A stretch of 64,000 nt of DNA from Pollutimonas sp963706785. GTDB taxonomy: Bacteria > Pseudomonadota > Gammaproteobacteria > Burkholderiales > Burkholderiaceae_B. Below the pieces are notes generated by a model. It had not been told where the DNA came from, did no database searches, and saw only the letters and a program-made list of their open reading frames with translations. Numbering within the stretch: position 1 is the first letter of the stretch; every line of letters begins with the position of its first letter. The DNA lies in the NCBI GenBank assembly GCA_963706785.1, contig CAVPNJ010000008.1:152129-216128 (forward strand). Reading direction: 5' to 3'. The translations under genes and the position numbers were made by a program. This document shows, one piece after another, positions 8,435 to 17,488 of this stretch.

Positions 8435-9517
8435 TTAATGGGTTTTCAATAATATTTCGGACAAGGTATTACAAAGGCGCTCGCTGTTCTCGCGAGTGCC
8501 GACCGTAATACGCAAAAATCGGTCGATTCTTGGCAAGCTAAAATGGCGTACAAGAATGCCATTGTCCCGTAATGCTTGGCTCAACGCCGCACCTTCGTGG
8601 TCAGGATGACGCGCAAATAGGAAGTTGGCATGCGAAGGTAAAACTTCGAAGCCAAGCGTAGCCAATTGTTTCGCCAACCATTCACGTGTCTGGATAATGG
8701 CTTGACGGCCGTGGTCGAAGTACGCCGTATCTTGCATTGCTGCCACCGCCCCTGCTTGAGCAAGGCGGTCTAAGGGGTAGGAATTAAAGCTGTCTTTGAC
8801 GCGTTGCAGGCCCTCGACAATTTCCTTGCTGGCGATGGCAAAGCCCACCCGCAAGCCAGCTAGAGACCGCGACTTCGACAGAGTATGAATGACCACGATA
8901 TTGTCGCACTTTCTTAAAAGCGCTACCGCAGAATCCGCACCAAAGTCGACATAGGCCTCGTCGATGACCACCGGCACGTCCGGGTTGGCCACGGCAATTG
9001 CCTCGATATCGGCCAGTTCGAGCGCAATACCGGTGGGCGCGTTCGGATTGGCGAAAATAATCCCGGCGGGCTTTACAGGGTAACGCGCTGTGTAATCGGA
9101 CACCCGGATGGAAAAATCGTCAGCGAGCGGAATAATCTGACACGGAATCTTGTATAGCTGACAATACGTACGATAAAAACTATAGGTAATGTCCGGCATG
9201 AGCAGCGGGCGGTCAGCATGACGAAATAAACCGTTGAAGACATGGGCCAACACTTCGTCCGAGCCATTCCCCGGAAACACCTGTGCGGCGGTCACGCCAT
9301 GCAGTTGCGCAACAGCCTCACGCAAAGAGGTTGAGTCGTTGTCAGGATACAGGCGCAAGCTATCGTTCGTGGCGGCCCTGATCGCTTCAAGCGTGCGCGG
9401 CGAGGGTCCGAACGGGTGCTCGTTCGTATTAAGCTTCAGTAGCTGCGCTACCTTTGGTTGCTCGCCGGGTGTATACGGCGCCAGTTCAATGACATGATCA
9501 CTCCAGAAACGACTCAC
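8435..9517 (-). CDS. hisC: Histidinol-phosphate aminotransferase HisC
   Basis: PLP enzyme of histidine synthesis that converts imidazole-acetol phosphate and glutamate to histidinol phosphate and 2-oxoglutarate. 360 residues with FPGNGSDEV (cofactor-binding), NPNAPTG, the VIDEAYVDF strand carrying the PLP-contact Asp, and the Schiff-base lysine in HTLSKSRSLAGLRVG. The start is GTG at 9515-9517, which overlaps the TAG stop of der by one base (TAGTG), so translation is likely coupled. A his gene between der and hfq is not an arrangement I know as general; hisZ is also in this block. Confidence 0.95.
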   Translation of the reverse strand: MSRFWSDHVIELAPYTPGEQPKVAQLLKLNTNEHPFGPSPRTLEAIRAATNDSLRLYPDNDSTSLREAVAQLHGVTAAQVFPGNGSDEVLAHVFNGLFRHADRPLLMPDITYSFYRTYCQLYKIPCQIIPLADDFSIRVSDYTARYPVKPAGIIFANPNAPTGIALELADIEAIAVANPDVPVVIDEAYVDFGADSAVALLRKCDNIVVIHTLSKSRSLAGLRVGFAIASKEIVEGLQRVKDSFNSYPLDRLAQAGAVAAMQDTAYFDHGRQAIIQTREWLAKQLATLGFEVLPSHANFLFARHPDHEGAALSQALRDNGILVRHFSLPRIDRFLRITVGTRENSERLCNTLSEILLKTH

Positions 9518-10956
9518 TATGCCCCCTGTATGTATGGGTTATGCGACGATTTGAACTCGATACGCAAAGGTGTGCCTTCCAACTTGAATGTCGTCCGGAA
9601 ACGGGTTTCCAAGTAGCGCCGGTAAGATTCGGAAATGGCATCCAATGCATTGCCGTGAATGACAATAAGCGGAGGATTCTGCCCGCCCTGGTGGGCATAT
9701 CGCATTTTCGGCCTGAATATCCCTTTTCGCGGCGGAGGCTGCTGTTCGACCGCCGCCTGTAGGATTCGAGTAAGTTTGGGTGTGGACAATTTGGCAAACG
9801 CTGCAGCATGGGCCGCATTGACGGATTTGAGCAGCGCGTTGACGCCCTGCCCATTTAAGGCCGATATAGTGTGCATTTTTGCAAAAGATAAGAAGCGCAG
9901 CTTTCGCTCAAACTCACGCAGGATGCGTTCACGCTGGTCGCTGTCCAAGCCGTCCCATTTATTGATGCCCACGACAAGCGCCCTGCCGGTTTCAAGCACG
10001 AAGCCTGCTATATGGGCATCTTGGTCGGAAATTTCGGACTGAGCGTCAAGCAGTAACAAGACGACGTTGCAGGCTTCAATGGCCTGCAATGTCTTGATAA
10101 CCGAAAATTTTTCGACCGCTTCAAATACCTTGCCACGCCGCCGTAAACCCGCGGTGTCTATCAAGGTATAAGAGACTCCGCCGCGTTCAAATTCAATTTC
10201 GATGGCGTCCCGCGTGGTACCGGGCATATCGAATGCAATCACGCGCTCTTCGCCGAGCAGCGTGTTAATGAGGGTTGATTTGCCTACGTTTGGCCGCCCC
10301 ACGATGGCCAGCTTGATACGATGATTGATGACATCGGCGTCGGCCTCGCCTGCCTCAGTCTCATCGTCTTCGAAAGCGGCATTCGCTTCATCGAGATCGG
10401 GAATGTATTCATCAGATTCAACTTCGGCGCCATTTTCGTCAACGTCGGAATCGAGGTACGACAATGCGAGTTCAATGAGGTCGACCACCCCATCGCCATG
10501 CGAGGCAGATATAGGATGCGGCTCGCCCAGCCCCAGTTCGTGAAACTCGGATGCTGCCGAGCCGTAGCGCATACCCTCGGCCTTATTGACCGCCAACAAC
10601 ACGCGCTGGCCCGTCTTGCGCAAGAGCCGTGCGATCTCGTGGTCGTGCGCATTAATGCCAGCGCGCGCATCCACCAAGAAGATCACGACATCGGCTTCGG
10701 CGATCGCTTGTTGAGTCTGGCGCGCCATTTCAAGGAGGATGCCGTCTTTAGCAACGGGCTCGAAACCGCCCGTATCGACGGCGATGAAGGGGTGCCTGCC
10801 GACTCGCCCTTCTCCGTAGTGACGATCGCGCGTCAGACCCGAGAAATCAGCAACCAGAGCTGCGCGCGAGCGGGTAATCCGGTTGAACAACGTGGACTTG
10901 CCCACGTTGGCGCGGCCCACAAGGGCGACTACCGGTTTGAACTTGACACTATTCAA
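9517..10956 (-). CDS. der: Ribosome assembly GTPase Der (EngA)
   Basis: Tandem-domain GTPase needed for 50S subunit assembly. 479 residues: first G domain with G1 at residues ~14-21, an acidic linker (~residues 165-205), the second G domain with GRPNVGKST, DTAGLRRRGK and NKWDG, then the C-terminal KH-like domain ending in FKSSHNPYI. The first P-loop reads GRANVGKS where GRPNVGKS is usual. Start is TTG at 10954-10956, overlapping the TGA stop of bamB (TTGA). Its stop overlaps the hisC GTG. Confidence 0.96.
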   Translation of the reverse strand: MNSVKFKPVVALVGRANVGKSTLFNRITRSRAALVADFSGLTRDRHYGEGRVGRHPFIAVDTGGFEPVAKDGILLEMARQTQQAIAEADVVIFLVDARAGINAHDHEIARLLRKTGQRVLLAVNKAEGMRYGSAASEFHELGLGEPHPISASHGDGVVDLIELALSYLDSDVDENGAEVESDEYIPDLDEANAAFEDDETEAGEADADVINHRIKLAIVGRPNVGKSTLINTLLGEERVIAFDMPGTTRDAIEIEFERGGVSYTLIDTAGLRRRGKVFEAVEKFSVIKTLQAIEACNVVLLLLDAQSEISDQDAHIAGFVLETGRALVVGINKWDGLDSDQRERILREFERKLRFLSFAKMHTISALNGQGVNALLKSVNAAHAAAFAKLSTPKLTRILQAAVEQQPPPRKGIFRPKMRYAHQGGQNPPLIVIHGNALDAISESYRRYLETRFRTTFKLEGTPLRIEFKSSHNPYIQGA

Positions 10957-12110
10957 TTGACACCAACCAAAACCAAATTGCCATTACCTGTTTGTACCAG
11001 CACACCTCGATTGGTGGCCTGCAATGGCGACGTAATGGCGTCGCCACCGACTTGTACACGACCGAGCAATTTGCCATCGGTACGCGATAAGAAATGCACA
11101 TATCCTTCAAGATCGCCGAAAGCAACTGCCTGCGGAACTACTGCACCGGCAGACAGACGGCGATTGCGCAATGCGCTTTGCTTCCACACCTGATCGCCAT
11201 TGGCAAGGCTGAAACTATGAACCACGTCGCGCTGATCGGCAGCGTACGCTTGCTGCGAATCAGTTGTCATTCCGGTATTGCTGGAAAATTTCTGTTCCCA
11301 AACGGGACGTCCACCTTGAGCGACATCGAAACATACCATCCGGCCCTGGTACGTAACGCCGCACATAAGAGGCCCTTGTAGCTGGGGCGTTCCGACCACG
11401 TCGCTGATACGTTCAAGGTCGGTAGCGCCCTGGGAAGTCGAAACGGTGCCTTCCCATTGCACACTGCCGTTACTGGCGCCGATAGCAATCAGCCGCCCGT
11501 TCGGAAGGCCCGATATCAGCAGACCATCGACGATGATCATTTGCATATTGGTTTTAAGCGCCAGCGCGGGGCCCGGACGCTGAATGTTCCAGCGCGGTTC
11601 ACCCGTGTTTTCGTCAAATGCCTGGATTCGGTAGTCGCTACTGCGAACAATCACTACCCCAGAGCCGACTGCCGGAGGAATATTGACTGCACTGCTCGCC
11701 TTGGCACGCCATTTCTCGGAGCCCTGATCATTGAAAGCCACGATGGTGCCGTCGGCGGCCGCAACGGCTGTTGTATTCCCGTCAGAACCGACGCCCGCTG
11801 TGAGCTCGGATTTGGCGTCAGCGCTCCACTGTACACGACCGGATGCGAGATCCACCTTGCTGACAGTACCTTTCGGCGTCGCGGCATAAGCCGAATCGGC
11901 AACGATGGCAGGAATGAAACCATAACCGCCACCATTGCCAATAGACACTGACCACGCCACGTTGGCCGAGACTCCGGCGGGATATTCTGTTAAAGGAGTG
12001 GGATCGTAGCGCGCATTTCTGTTAGAGAACAAGGAACATCCGCTTAGCGCGACGACACTAATCGCCAATACGGTATTGCGCAATACACGACGAGTAACGG
12101 CAATCTGCAT
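10953..12110 (-). CDS. bamB: Outer-membrane assembly lipoprotein BamB
   Basis: Beta-propeller lipoprotein of the BAM complex that inserts outer-membrane proteins. 385 residues: a lipoprotein signal ends in the lipobox ALSGC at about residues 21-25, then repeated PQQ-like blades with the pattern (A)xDG(T/R)xxAxxxxxGxxxW, such as VAAADGTIVAFNDQGSEKW. It sits between the YfgM-like gene (3-base gap) and der (4-base overlap), the standard yfgM-bamB-der order. Confidence 0.94.
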   Translation of the reverse strand: MQIAVTRRVLRNTVLAISVVALSGCSLFSNRNARYDPTPLTEYPAGVSANVAWSVSIGNGGGYGFIPAIVADSAYAATPKGTVSKVDLASGRVQWSADAKSELTAGVGSDGNTTAVAAADGTIVAFNDQGSEKWRAKASSAVNIPPAVGSGVVIVRSSDYRIQAFDENTGEPRWNIQRPGPALALKTNMQMIIVDGLLISGLPNGRLIAIGASNGSVQWEGTVSTSQGATDLERISDVVGTPQLQGPLMCGVTYQGRMVCFDVAQGGRPVWEQKFSSNTGMTTDSQQAYAADQRDVVHSFSLANGDQVWKQSALRNRRLSAGAVVPQAVAFGDLEGYVHFLSRTDGKLLGRVQVGGDAITSPLQATNRGVLVQTGNGNLVLVGVN

Positions 12111-12113
12111 AAA

Positions 12114-12749
12114 TCAGGCTCCACCTAATGCATCAATTTTCAATCTAACGATTTGCGCTACAGGGTCGGACCCAAGGTCTTTCAATGCGCTTTCCCAAGC
12201 CGATTTGGCTTCGGCAGTTTTGCCCTGCGCGAGAAGAATATCGCCGCGACGGTCAGCATACAGCCCAGCAAAAGCTGGCGGCGCACTGCTTACTTGTGCC
12301 AAGGCTTGATCGTACTGTTTCTGTTCCAGCAATACGCCGGCCAAGCGAAGCTTGGCCAAGGCCGCCAGGGATACGTCCGAACCATTTTTACTTAACCATT
12401 CCAGTTGTTCGCGCGCCCCGTCGAGATCTTTACGCGACTGCAGGGCCTGCGCCGCAATCAGAACACCGCGCGAGGTATAGCCGGATTTCGGAAAATCGCT
12501 GCGCAATGTCGTGCTGGCGGCCTTGACCCGCGCAATGCCGTCGTCGCCCTGTTGTCGCGTCGCACTTTCAAGCGCTTCGAAATAGCTCATGGCCTGGGTG
12601 GCCTGATGACCTTCGTACCATTGCCAGCCACGCCAGCCGGCGATACCTGCCACAATGACGAAAACGACGACGGCACACAAGGTGCCGTAGCGATCCCACC
12701 ATGCTCGTAAGGCGTCCAGCTTTTCCTGCTCTTCTAAATCGTATGCCAT
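12114..12749 (-). CDS. YfgM-type tetratricopeptide repeat membrane protein
   Basis: About 211 residues. A short cytoplasmic N terminus (MAYDLEEQEKLDALRAWW) matches the YfgM family, followed by one membrane segment (residues ~24-44) and a periplasmic domain of TPR-like helices, for example KLRLAGVLLEQKQYDQALAQV. In E. coli YfgM is an ancillary SecYEG subunit working with periplasmic chaperones. Its place directly after hisS and before bamB is the conserved hisS-yfgM-bamB arrangement. No anomalies seen. Confidence 0.88.
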   Translation of the reverse strand: MAYDLEEQEKLDALRAWWDRYGTLCAVVVFVIVAGIAGWRGWQWYEGHQATQAMSYFEALESATRQQGDDGIARVKAASTTLRSDFPKSGYTSRGVLIAAQALQSRKDLDGAREQLEWLSKNGSDVSLAALAKLRLAGVLLEQKQYDQALAQVSSAPPAFAGLYADRRGDILLAQGKTAEAKSAWESALKDLGSDPVAQIVRLKIDALGGA

Positions 12750-12751
12750 GC

Positions 12752-14042
12752 TTAAACCTTTAATTTCAATTCTGTGACAAGGCGATCAAGCGCGATCGTT
12801 TCTTGTTGAGGCTGCTCGTCGCCCTGCTCTCGCAGCCACTTGACGCTGGCGTTTGCGAGGCAAGTTCATCGGCGCCCAGGATGACCGCCACCGCTGCGCC
12901 GCTGGCATCGGCACGCTTGAATTGGGATTTGAAACCCGGCGGAACCGGCGTGGACAATGACACGCAAATCGGCATCGCGCAATGATTCGGCCAACTGTGC
13001 CGCCAACCGCTGCGCTTCGGTTCGCCCTGGTGGATGATGTAGACTTGGCACTCGGGCGGCGAATCTGATCCCACCGACTGAGACCACAGGTCCAGTAATC
13101 GTTCTACGCCAATCGCAAATCCCACCGCCGGCGCGGGCTTGCCGCCCAGCAGTTCGATCAGGCCGTCGTAGCGGCCGCCGCCGCAAACTGTGCCTTGGGC
13201 ACCGAGGCGGTCGGTCACCCATTCGAAAACGGTCAGGTTGTAGTAGTCGAGACCGCGCACCAGCCGTGGATTCAGGCGATATTCGATGCCGGCATCAGCC
13301 AGTCGCATGCATACACCATCAAAATGAGCTAGTGATTCGTGCGCCCAGGAAATCAAATAGACGCGGCGCGTTGTTTGCCATTTCCTGCATCGCAGGATTC
13401 TTAGTGTCGAGCACGCGCAAAGGATTGGTGTACATGCGTCGCTGCGCCTCATCGTCGAGTACGTCCTTGTGTTGCTCCAGGTATTGAATAAGGGCGGCGC
13501 GGTGTGCGGCGCGCTCGTCGGCCTGGCCCAGCGAATTCATTTCCAGCCGTATGTCGTTCAGGCCCAGCATTTTCCACAGTCGTGCCAGCATGACGATAAG
13601 CTCGGCGTCGACATCGGGGCCCGCGAAACCCAGGGCTTCGACGTCGATCTGATGAAATTGGCGATACCGTCCGCGCTGCGGCTTTTCGTGGCGGAACACT
13701 GGGCCCATGGCATACACCCGTTGCGGCCGATCGTACAACATATTGTGTTCGATAGTTGCGCGCACCATGCCCGCCGTAAATTCGGGCCGCATGGTTAGCT
13801 GTTCGTCGTTCAGGGCATCGGTAAATGTATACATTTCCTTTTCGACGATATCGGTGACTTCACCTATGCCGCGCGTAAATAGATCGGGTATGCTCAAGCA
13901 CCGGCGTACGCATATTGCGATAGCCGTAAGCCGACAGCCAATCGCGCACGATGGCTTCCAAAGCTTCCCACTGGGCGCTGGTATCCGGTAGAACATCTTT
14001 CATGCCGGTCAGGGCGCGAACCTTTTGAAACGACTGCGTCAT
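12752..14042 (-). CDS. hisS: Histidyl-tRNA synthetase HisS (five apparent frameshifts)
   Basis: Class II synthetase charging tRNA-His. The reading frame is broken at five points: extra base in a GGG/CCC run at 13886-13888, extra base near 13339-13344, missing base at 13019-13020, extra base at 12935-12937, missing base at 12852-12854. Correcting these gives 1290 bases and a 429-residue protein, the normal size, from MTQSFQKVRALTGMKD to a TAA at 12752-12754. Visible motifs are RPEFTAGMVRA (motif 2 region), RYRQFHQIDVEALG, LVRGLDYY (histidine A signature) and GGGRYDGL. All neighbours are intact. Because the gene is essential, sequencing error is the likelier cause than loss. Confidence 0.9.
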
Positions 14043-14084
14043 AAAATTCTGCTTTTCCTGCCGGGCTAGCAGCGCCCGTTATTG

Positions 14085-15377
14085 TTATTTGAAGCACTTG
14101 CCCGTAACGGCGCTCGACGTACTGTTCGACGATGGCCTGGAATTCTTGGGCAATGTGTTCGCCTTTGAGCGTAACCGTGCGCTCGCCATCGACAAACACT
14201 GGCGCGGAAGGCACTTCGCCGGTTCCGGGCAAACTGATGCCAATATCGGCATGGCGGCTTTCGCCCGGGCCGTTTACCACGCAGCCCATGACGGCCACGT
14301 TCATGGTTTCGACGCCGGGATAGCTGGTGCTTCCAGACCGGCATTTGCTCGCGCAGATAAGACTGGATGCTGTCTGCCAGTTCCTGAAAGACCGTGCTGC
14401 TGGTGCGCCCGCAACCGGGGCATGCTACCACCATAGGAGTAAATGCTCGCAGACCCATGGTCTGCAGGATTTCCTGGGCAACGACTGACTTCTCGTCGAC
14501 GGTCGCCACCGGGTTCGGGCGTAAGCGAAATCCGGATGGTGTCGCCGATGCCCTGCTGCAACAAGACCGATAGTGCAGCCGTTGAAGCGACGATGCCCTT
14601 GCTGCCCATGCCTGCTTCAGTAAGGCCCAGATGCAAGAGGGTAGTCGCAACGCGAGGACAAGATCCTGGTAGACGGTAATCAGGTCCTGTACGTGGCTGA
14701 CTTTGCACGATAGCACGATGGCGTTGGGCGAGAGACCGAGTTCTTCGGCGCGCTGCGCATTGCTTATGGCCGACACGACCAGCGCGTCGCGCATCACGGC
14801 TTGTGCTTCCCACGGTTCGGAACGCTTGCTGTTGTCGTCCATCATGCGCGCCATAAGCTCGTGGTCGAGGCTGCCCCAGTTGACGCCTATGCGCACCGGC
14901 TTTTCGTAGCGGCACGCAATTTCAATCATTTGCGCGAAGTTGTCGTCGCGTCTTTTGCCGCCGCCCATGTTGCCCGGGGTTGATCCGGTACTTGGACAGC
15001 GCCTGCGCGCATTCCGGAAACTGAGTCAGCAGCTTGTGTCCGTTGTAATGAAAGTCGCCCACCAGCGGGACCGATAACATTCATGCGGTCGAGTTGTTCG
15101 CGAATGGCAGGCAACCTCACGTGCCGCTTCGGGCGTGTTAACGGTGATGCGGACAAGCTCGGAACCGGCCAGCGCCAGCTCTTTGACCTGAATAGCAGTG
15201 GCGATGGCGTCCGTCGTGTCGGTGTTGGTCATGGACTGCACCACGACTGGAGCGTTGCCGCCTATTTGCACCGATTTGCCGCCCCAGCTAACAACTGCGG
15301 ACCGCGTGGACCGCCTAAGCGTTGCGCCTACAGGGAATGGATTGCCGGCAGAGGTAAGGTTTTGCAGTGTTGCTCAT
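14085..15377 (-). CDS. ispG: 4-hydroxy-3-methylbut-2-enyl-diphosphate synthase IspG (nine apparent frameshifts)
   Basis: Iron-sulfur enzyme of the MEP isoprenoid pathway that converts methylerythritol cyclodiphosphate to HMBPP. Pieces in all three frames spell one IspG: GGNAPVVVQSMTNTDT, MNVIGP/LVGDFHYNGHKL, NPGN/MGGGKRRDDNF, LGLTEAGMGSKG, RISLTPEPGGDR and the cluster-binding VACPGCGRT. Nine single extra bases are inferred near 15333-15335, 15111-15114, 15066-15068, 14973-14975, 14660, 14635, 14486, 14323 and 14101-14103. Removing them yields 1284 bases, 427 residues, ending at TAA 14085-14087. ATG at 15375-15377 overlaps the preceding gene's TGA (ATGA). Essential gene, so probably read errors. 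Confidence 0.85.
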
Positions 15378-15871
15378 TTTTTCAGGGATTTAAGCCAATC
15401 AAACACCAGCCAGGAGTCGGGCACCCAGCCCCGTTCGATGGCGTAAAAACCGGCAACAAACAATAAGACAAGAATGATAATCATCCAACCCCAGGGCCGA
15501 TGCACTGATTCGCCGTGTATGGCCTGGTCGGCGGGGCCCAGCGAACCGGCCCGTGATATCGCAACAGGTTTTACGGCACCTGCACTGGTCTGATTATCGA
15601 GCATCACCAACAATGCGTCGACATCCGCCTCAAGATAGCGGGCGTAGTTCTTTACGAAGCCACGCAACGACACACCGGTTGGCAGCCGATCCCATTGCTC
15701 GGTTTCAAGAGCTTCAAGTTGACGGCTTGTGAACTTGAGGCGCGCGGACACTTCGCCCGGGGACAGGCGCTTGGCTTCCCGTAGACTGCGCAGGGCGGGC
15801 CCGACTCCCGCAGGAACCGAGGGCTGCGCCACGACTTCCAGTCGAGCTTCTTTCAGTAAGGTTTGATTCAT
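15374..15871 (-). CDS. Short RodZ-like helix-turn-helix membrane protein
   Basis: 165 residues. An N-terminal Xre/RodZ-type helix-turn-helix is seen at residues ~25-95 (LRSLREAKRLSPGEVSARLK and SRQLEALETEQWDRLP, typical of RodZ), then a linker and one membrane segment at ~126-146, with only a short periplasmic tail. RodZ couples MreB to the cell-wall machinery, but this protein lacks the C-terminal DUF4115 domain. The truncation looks natural, as its TGA overlaps the ispG ATG (ATGA) and its own ATG overlaps the rlmN stop (ATGA). Confidence 0.78.
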   Translation of the reverse strand: MNQTLLKEARLEVVAQPSVPAGVGPALRSLREAKRLSPGEVSARLKFTSRQLEALETEQWDRLPTGVSLRGFVKNYARYLEADVDALLVMLDNQTSAGAVKPVAISRAGSLGPADQAIHGESVHRPWGWMIIILVLLFVAGFYAIERGWVPDSWLVFDWLKSLKK

Positions 15872-17025
15872 CCACGCTCCTGTTTGATAGCGATGGTAGC
15901 GCGGTCAGGCAAGCGCTCGTTGATACGTGTTCGATCTTTGACATCGCCAGCCAGCTGACCGCAGGCGGCCGCGATGTCATCGCCGCGAGTTTTTCGTACC
16001 GTTGTCACGACACCAGCGTCCATTAGACGCTGAGCGAACAAACGTACACGTGTAGCGGGCGAGCGTTTCAGGCCTGACTGCGGAAAGGGATTGAACGGAA
16101 TCAAATTGAACTTGCAACGCACTTGCTTTGCAATGGTGATCAATTCGCGTGCATGCTGGTCGGTGTCGTTAACCCCGTCGAGCATGATGTATTCGAAAGT
16201 GATGAAGTCGCGCGGCGCAAACTCAAGATATCGGTTGCAGGCATCGAGCAGCTCGGCCAGGGGATACTTGCGATTGAGGGGTACGAGCCTGTCTCGCAAT
16301 TCATCGTTGGGAGCATGCAGCGACACAGCCAGCGCGACGGGACAGTCTCGGCCGAGGCGGTCCATCATGGGAACTACGCCCGAGGTTGACACCGTTACGC
16401 GGCGACGTGACAGACCATAGGCGTTATCGTCAAGCATCAGTCGCAAGGCGCCTAGCACCTGATCGTAATTGAGCAGAGGTTCGCCCATGCCCATCATGAC
16501 GACATTGCTGATGACCCGCGCCGGCTCGGGCGCGGTCAAAGCACCGTCGCCAATGCGCGAGCTTTGTATATCGGCCTGGATTGCGCGCTTGGCGTACCAA
16601 AGCTGCGCAATTATTTCAGCGGTAGTAAGGTTGCGATTGAAGCCTTGATACCCAGTAGAACAAAACGGGCAGGCGACCGTACAGCCCGCTTGACTGGATA
16701 TGCATAAAGTTCCGCGATCGTCTTCCGGTATGAACACCGCTTCGACCGCGTTGTTCTTGCCGACATCAAATAACCATTTGCGCGTGCCATCGGTAGAGCG
16801 CTGTTCGATTGATACTGCTGGCGCATGAATCGAACAGTGCTCTGTTAGCTGTTGGCGAAACTCACGCGCCAAGTCAGTCATCTGGTCGAACGAATCCACC
16901 CCGCGCTGGTGCACCCAGCGCTGCAACTGTTTAGCCCGGAAAGGTTTTCCGCCCCACTGGCCGACAAGATCGGTCAGAGCGGCGAGATCGAGGCCGAGGA
17001 GATTGATGGATTCAGTAGAAGACAT
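15868..17025 (-). CDS. rlmN: Dual-specificity RNA methyltransferase RlmN
   Basis: Radical SAM enzyme that methylates C2 of A2503 in 23S rRNA and A37 in some tRNAs. 385 residues. The cluster motif CxxxCxxC is visible as CTVACPFC near residues 134-141; GMGEPLLNYD is the SAM-binding stretch; the late cysteine in GDDIAAACGQL matches the catalytic Cys that forms the methylene intermediate. ATG at 17025 (MSSTESINLLG). It follows ndk by 37 bases in the usual ndk-rlmN order. Confidence 0.97.
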   Translation of the reverse strand: MSSTESINLLGLDLAALTDLVGQWGGKPFRAKQLQRWVHQRGVDSFDQMTDLAREFRQQLTEHCSIHAPAVSIEQRSTDGTRKWLFDVGKNNAVEAVFIPEDDRGTLCISSQAGCTVACPFCSTGYQGFNRNLTTAEIIAQLWYAKRAIQADIQSSRIGDGALTAPEPARVISNVVMMGMGEPLLNYDQVLGALRLMLDDNAYGLSRRRVTVSTSGVVPMMDRLGRDCPVALAVSLHAPNDELRDRLVPLNRKYPLAELLDACNRYLEFAPRDFITFEYIMLDGVNDTDQHARELITIAKQVRCKFNLIPFNPFPQSGLKRSPATRVRLFAQRLMDAGVVTTVRKTRGDDIAAACGQLAGDVKDRTRINERLPDRATIAIKQERG

Positions 17026-17062
17026 AAGTTTGGCGCAGTGAATAACGCGTTATCGCCAGTAA

Positions 17063-17488
17063 TTAACGGCTGTGAATGTTGCTTTCGGCAAAGAAGAAAG
17101 CGATTTCGACAGCGGCGGTTTCTGCGGCGTCGGAGCCATGAACGGCATTGGCGTCGATGCTGTCGGCGAAATCAGCGCGGATAGTGCCGGCGTCGGCTTT
17201 CTTTGGATCGGTGGCGCCCATCAGGTCGCGGTTGACCTGAATGGCGTTTTCGCCTTCCAATACCTGTACGAATACAGGACCCGAAACCATGAAATCGACC
17301 AGATCCTTGTAGAAAGGACGCTCTTTGTGCACAGCGTAGAAGCGTTCAGCATCTTCGCGCGACAATTGTTGCAAGCGAGCGGCGATTACTTTCAGATTGG
17401 CTTGCTCGAAACGGCTGACAATTTGGCCAATCACGTTTTTTGCGACTGCATCGGGTTTAATAATGGAAAGGGTACGTTCAATAGCCAT
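17063..17488 (-). CDS. ndk: Nucleoside diphosphate kinase
   Basis: Transfers the gamma phosphate from ATP to other nucleoside diphosphates through a phosphohistidine. 141 residues with MAIERTLSIIKPDAV at the start, the NAVHGSD motif holding the catalytic His near residue 117, and family-typical length. First gene of the long minus-strand block; its promoter should lie in the AT-rich gap up to valS. Confidence 0.98.
   Translation of the reverse strand: MAIERTLSIIKPDAVAKNVIGQIVSRFEQANLKVIAARLQQLSREDAERFYAVHKERPFYKDLVDFMVSGPVFVQVLEGENAIQVNRDLMGATDPKKADAGTIRADFADSIDANAVHGSDAAETAAVEIAFFFAESNIHSR

Noticed and set aside
10321..11193. Long open frame on the plus strand opposite der and bamB
   Set aside because: Fully overlaps conserved minus-strand genes and its protein has no family features.
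12752..15377. Reading hisS and ispG as true pseudogenes
   Set aside because: Both are essential, all conserved residues are intact between the breaks, and the errors are one-base and run-linked, so sequencing error explains them better.
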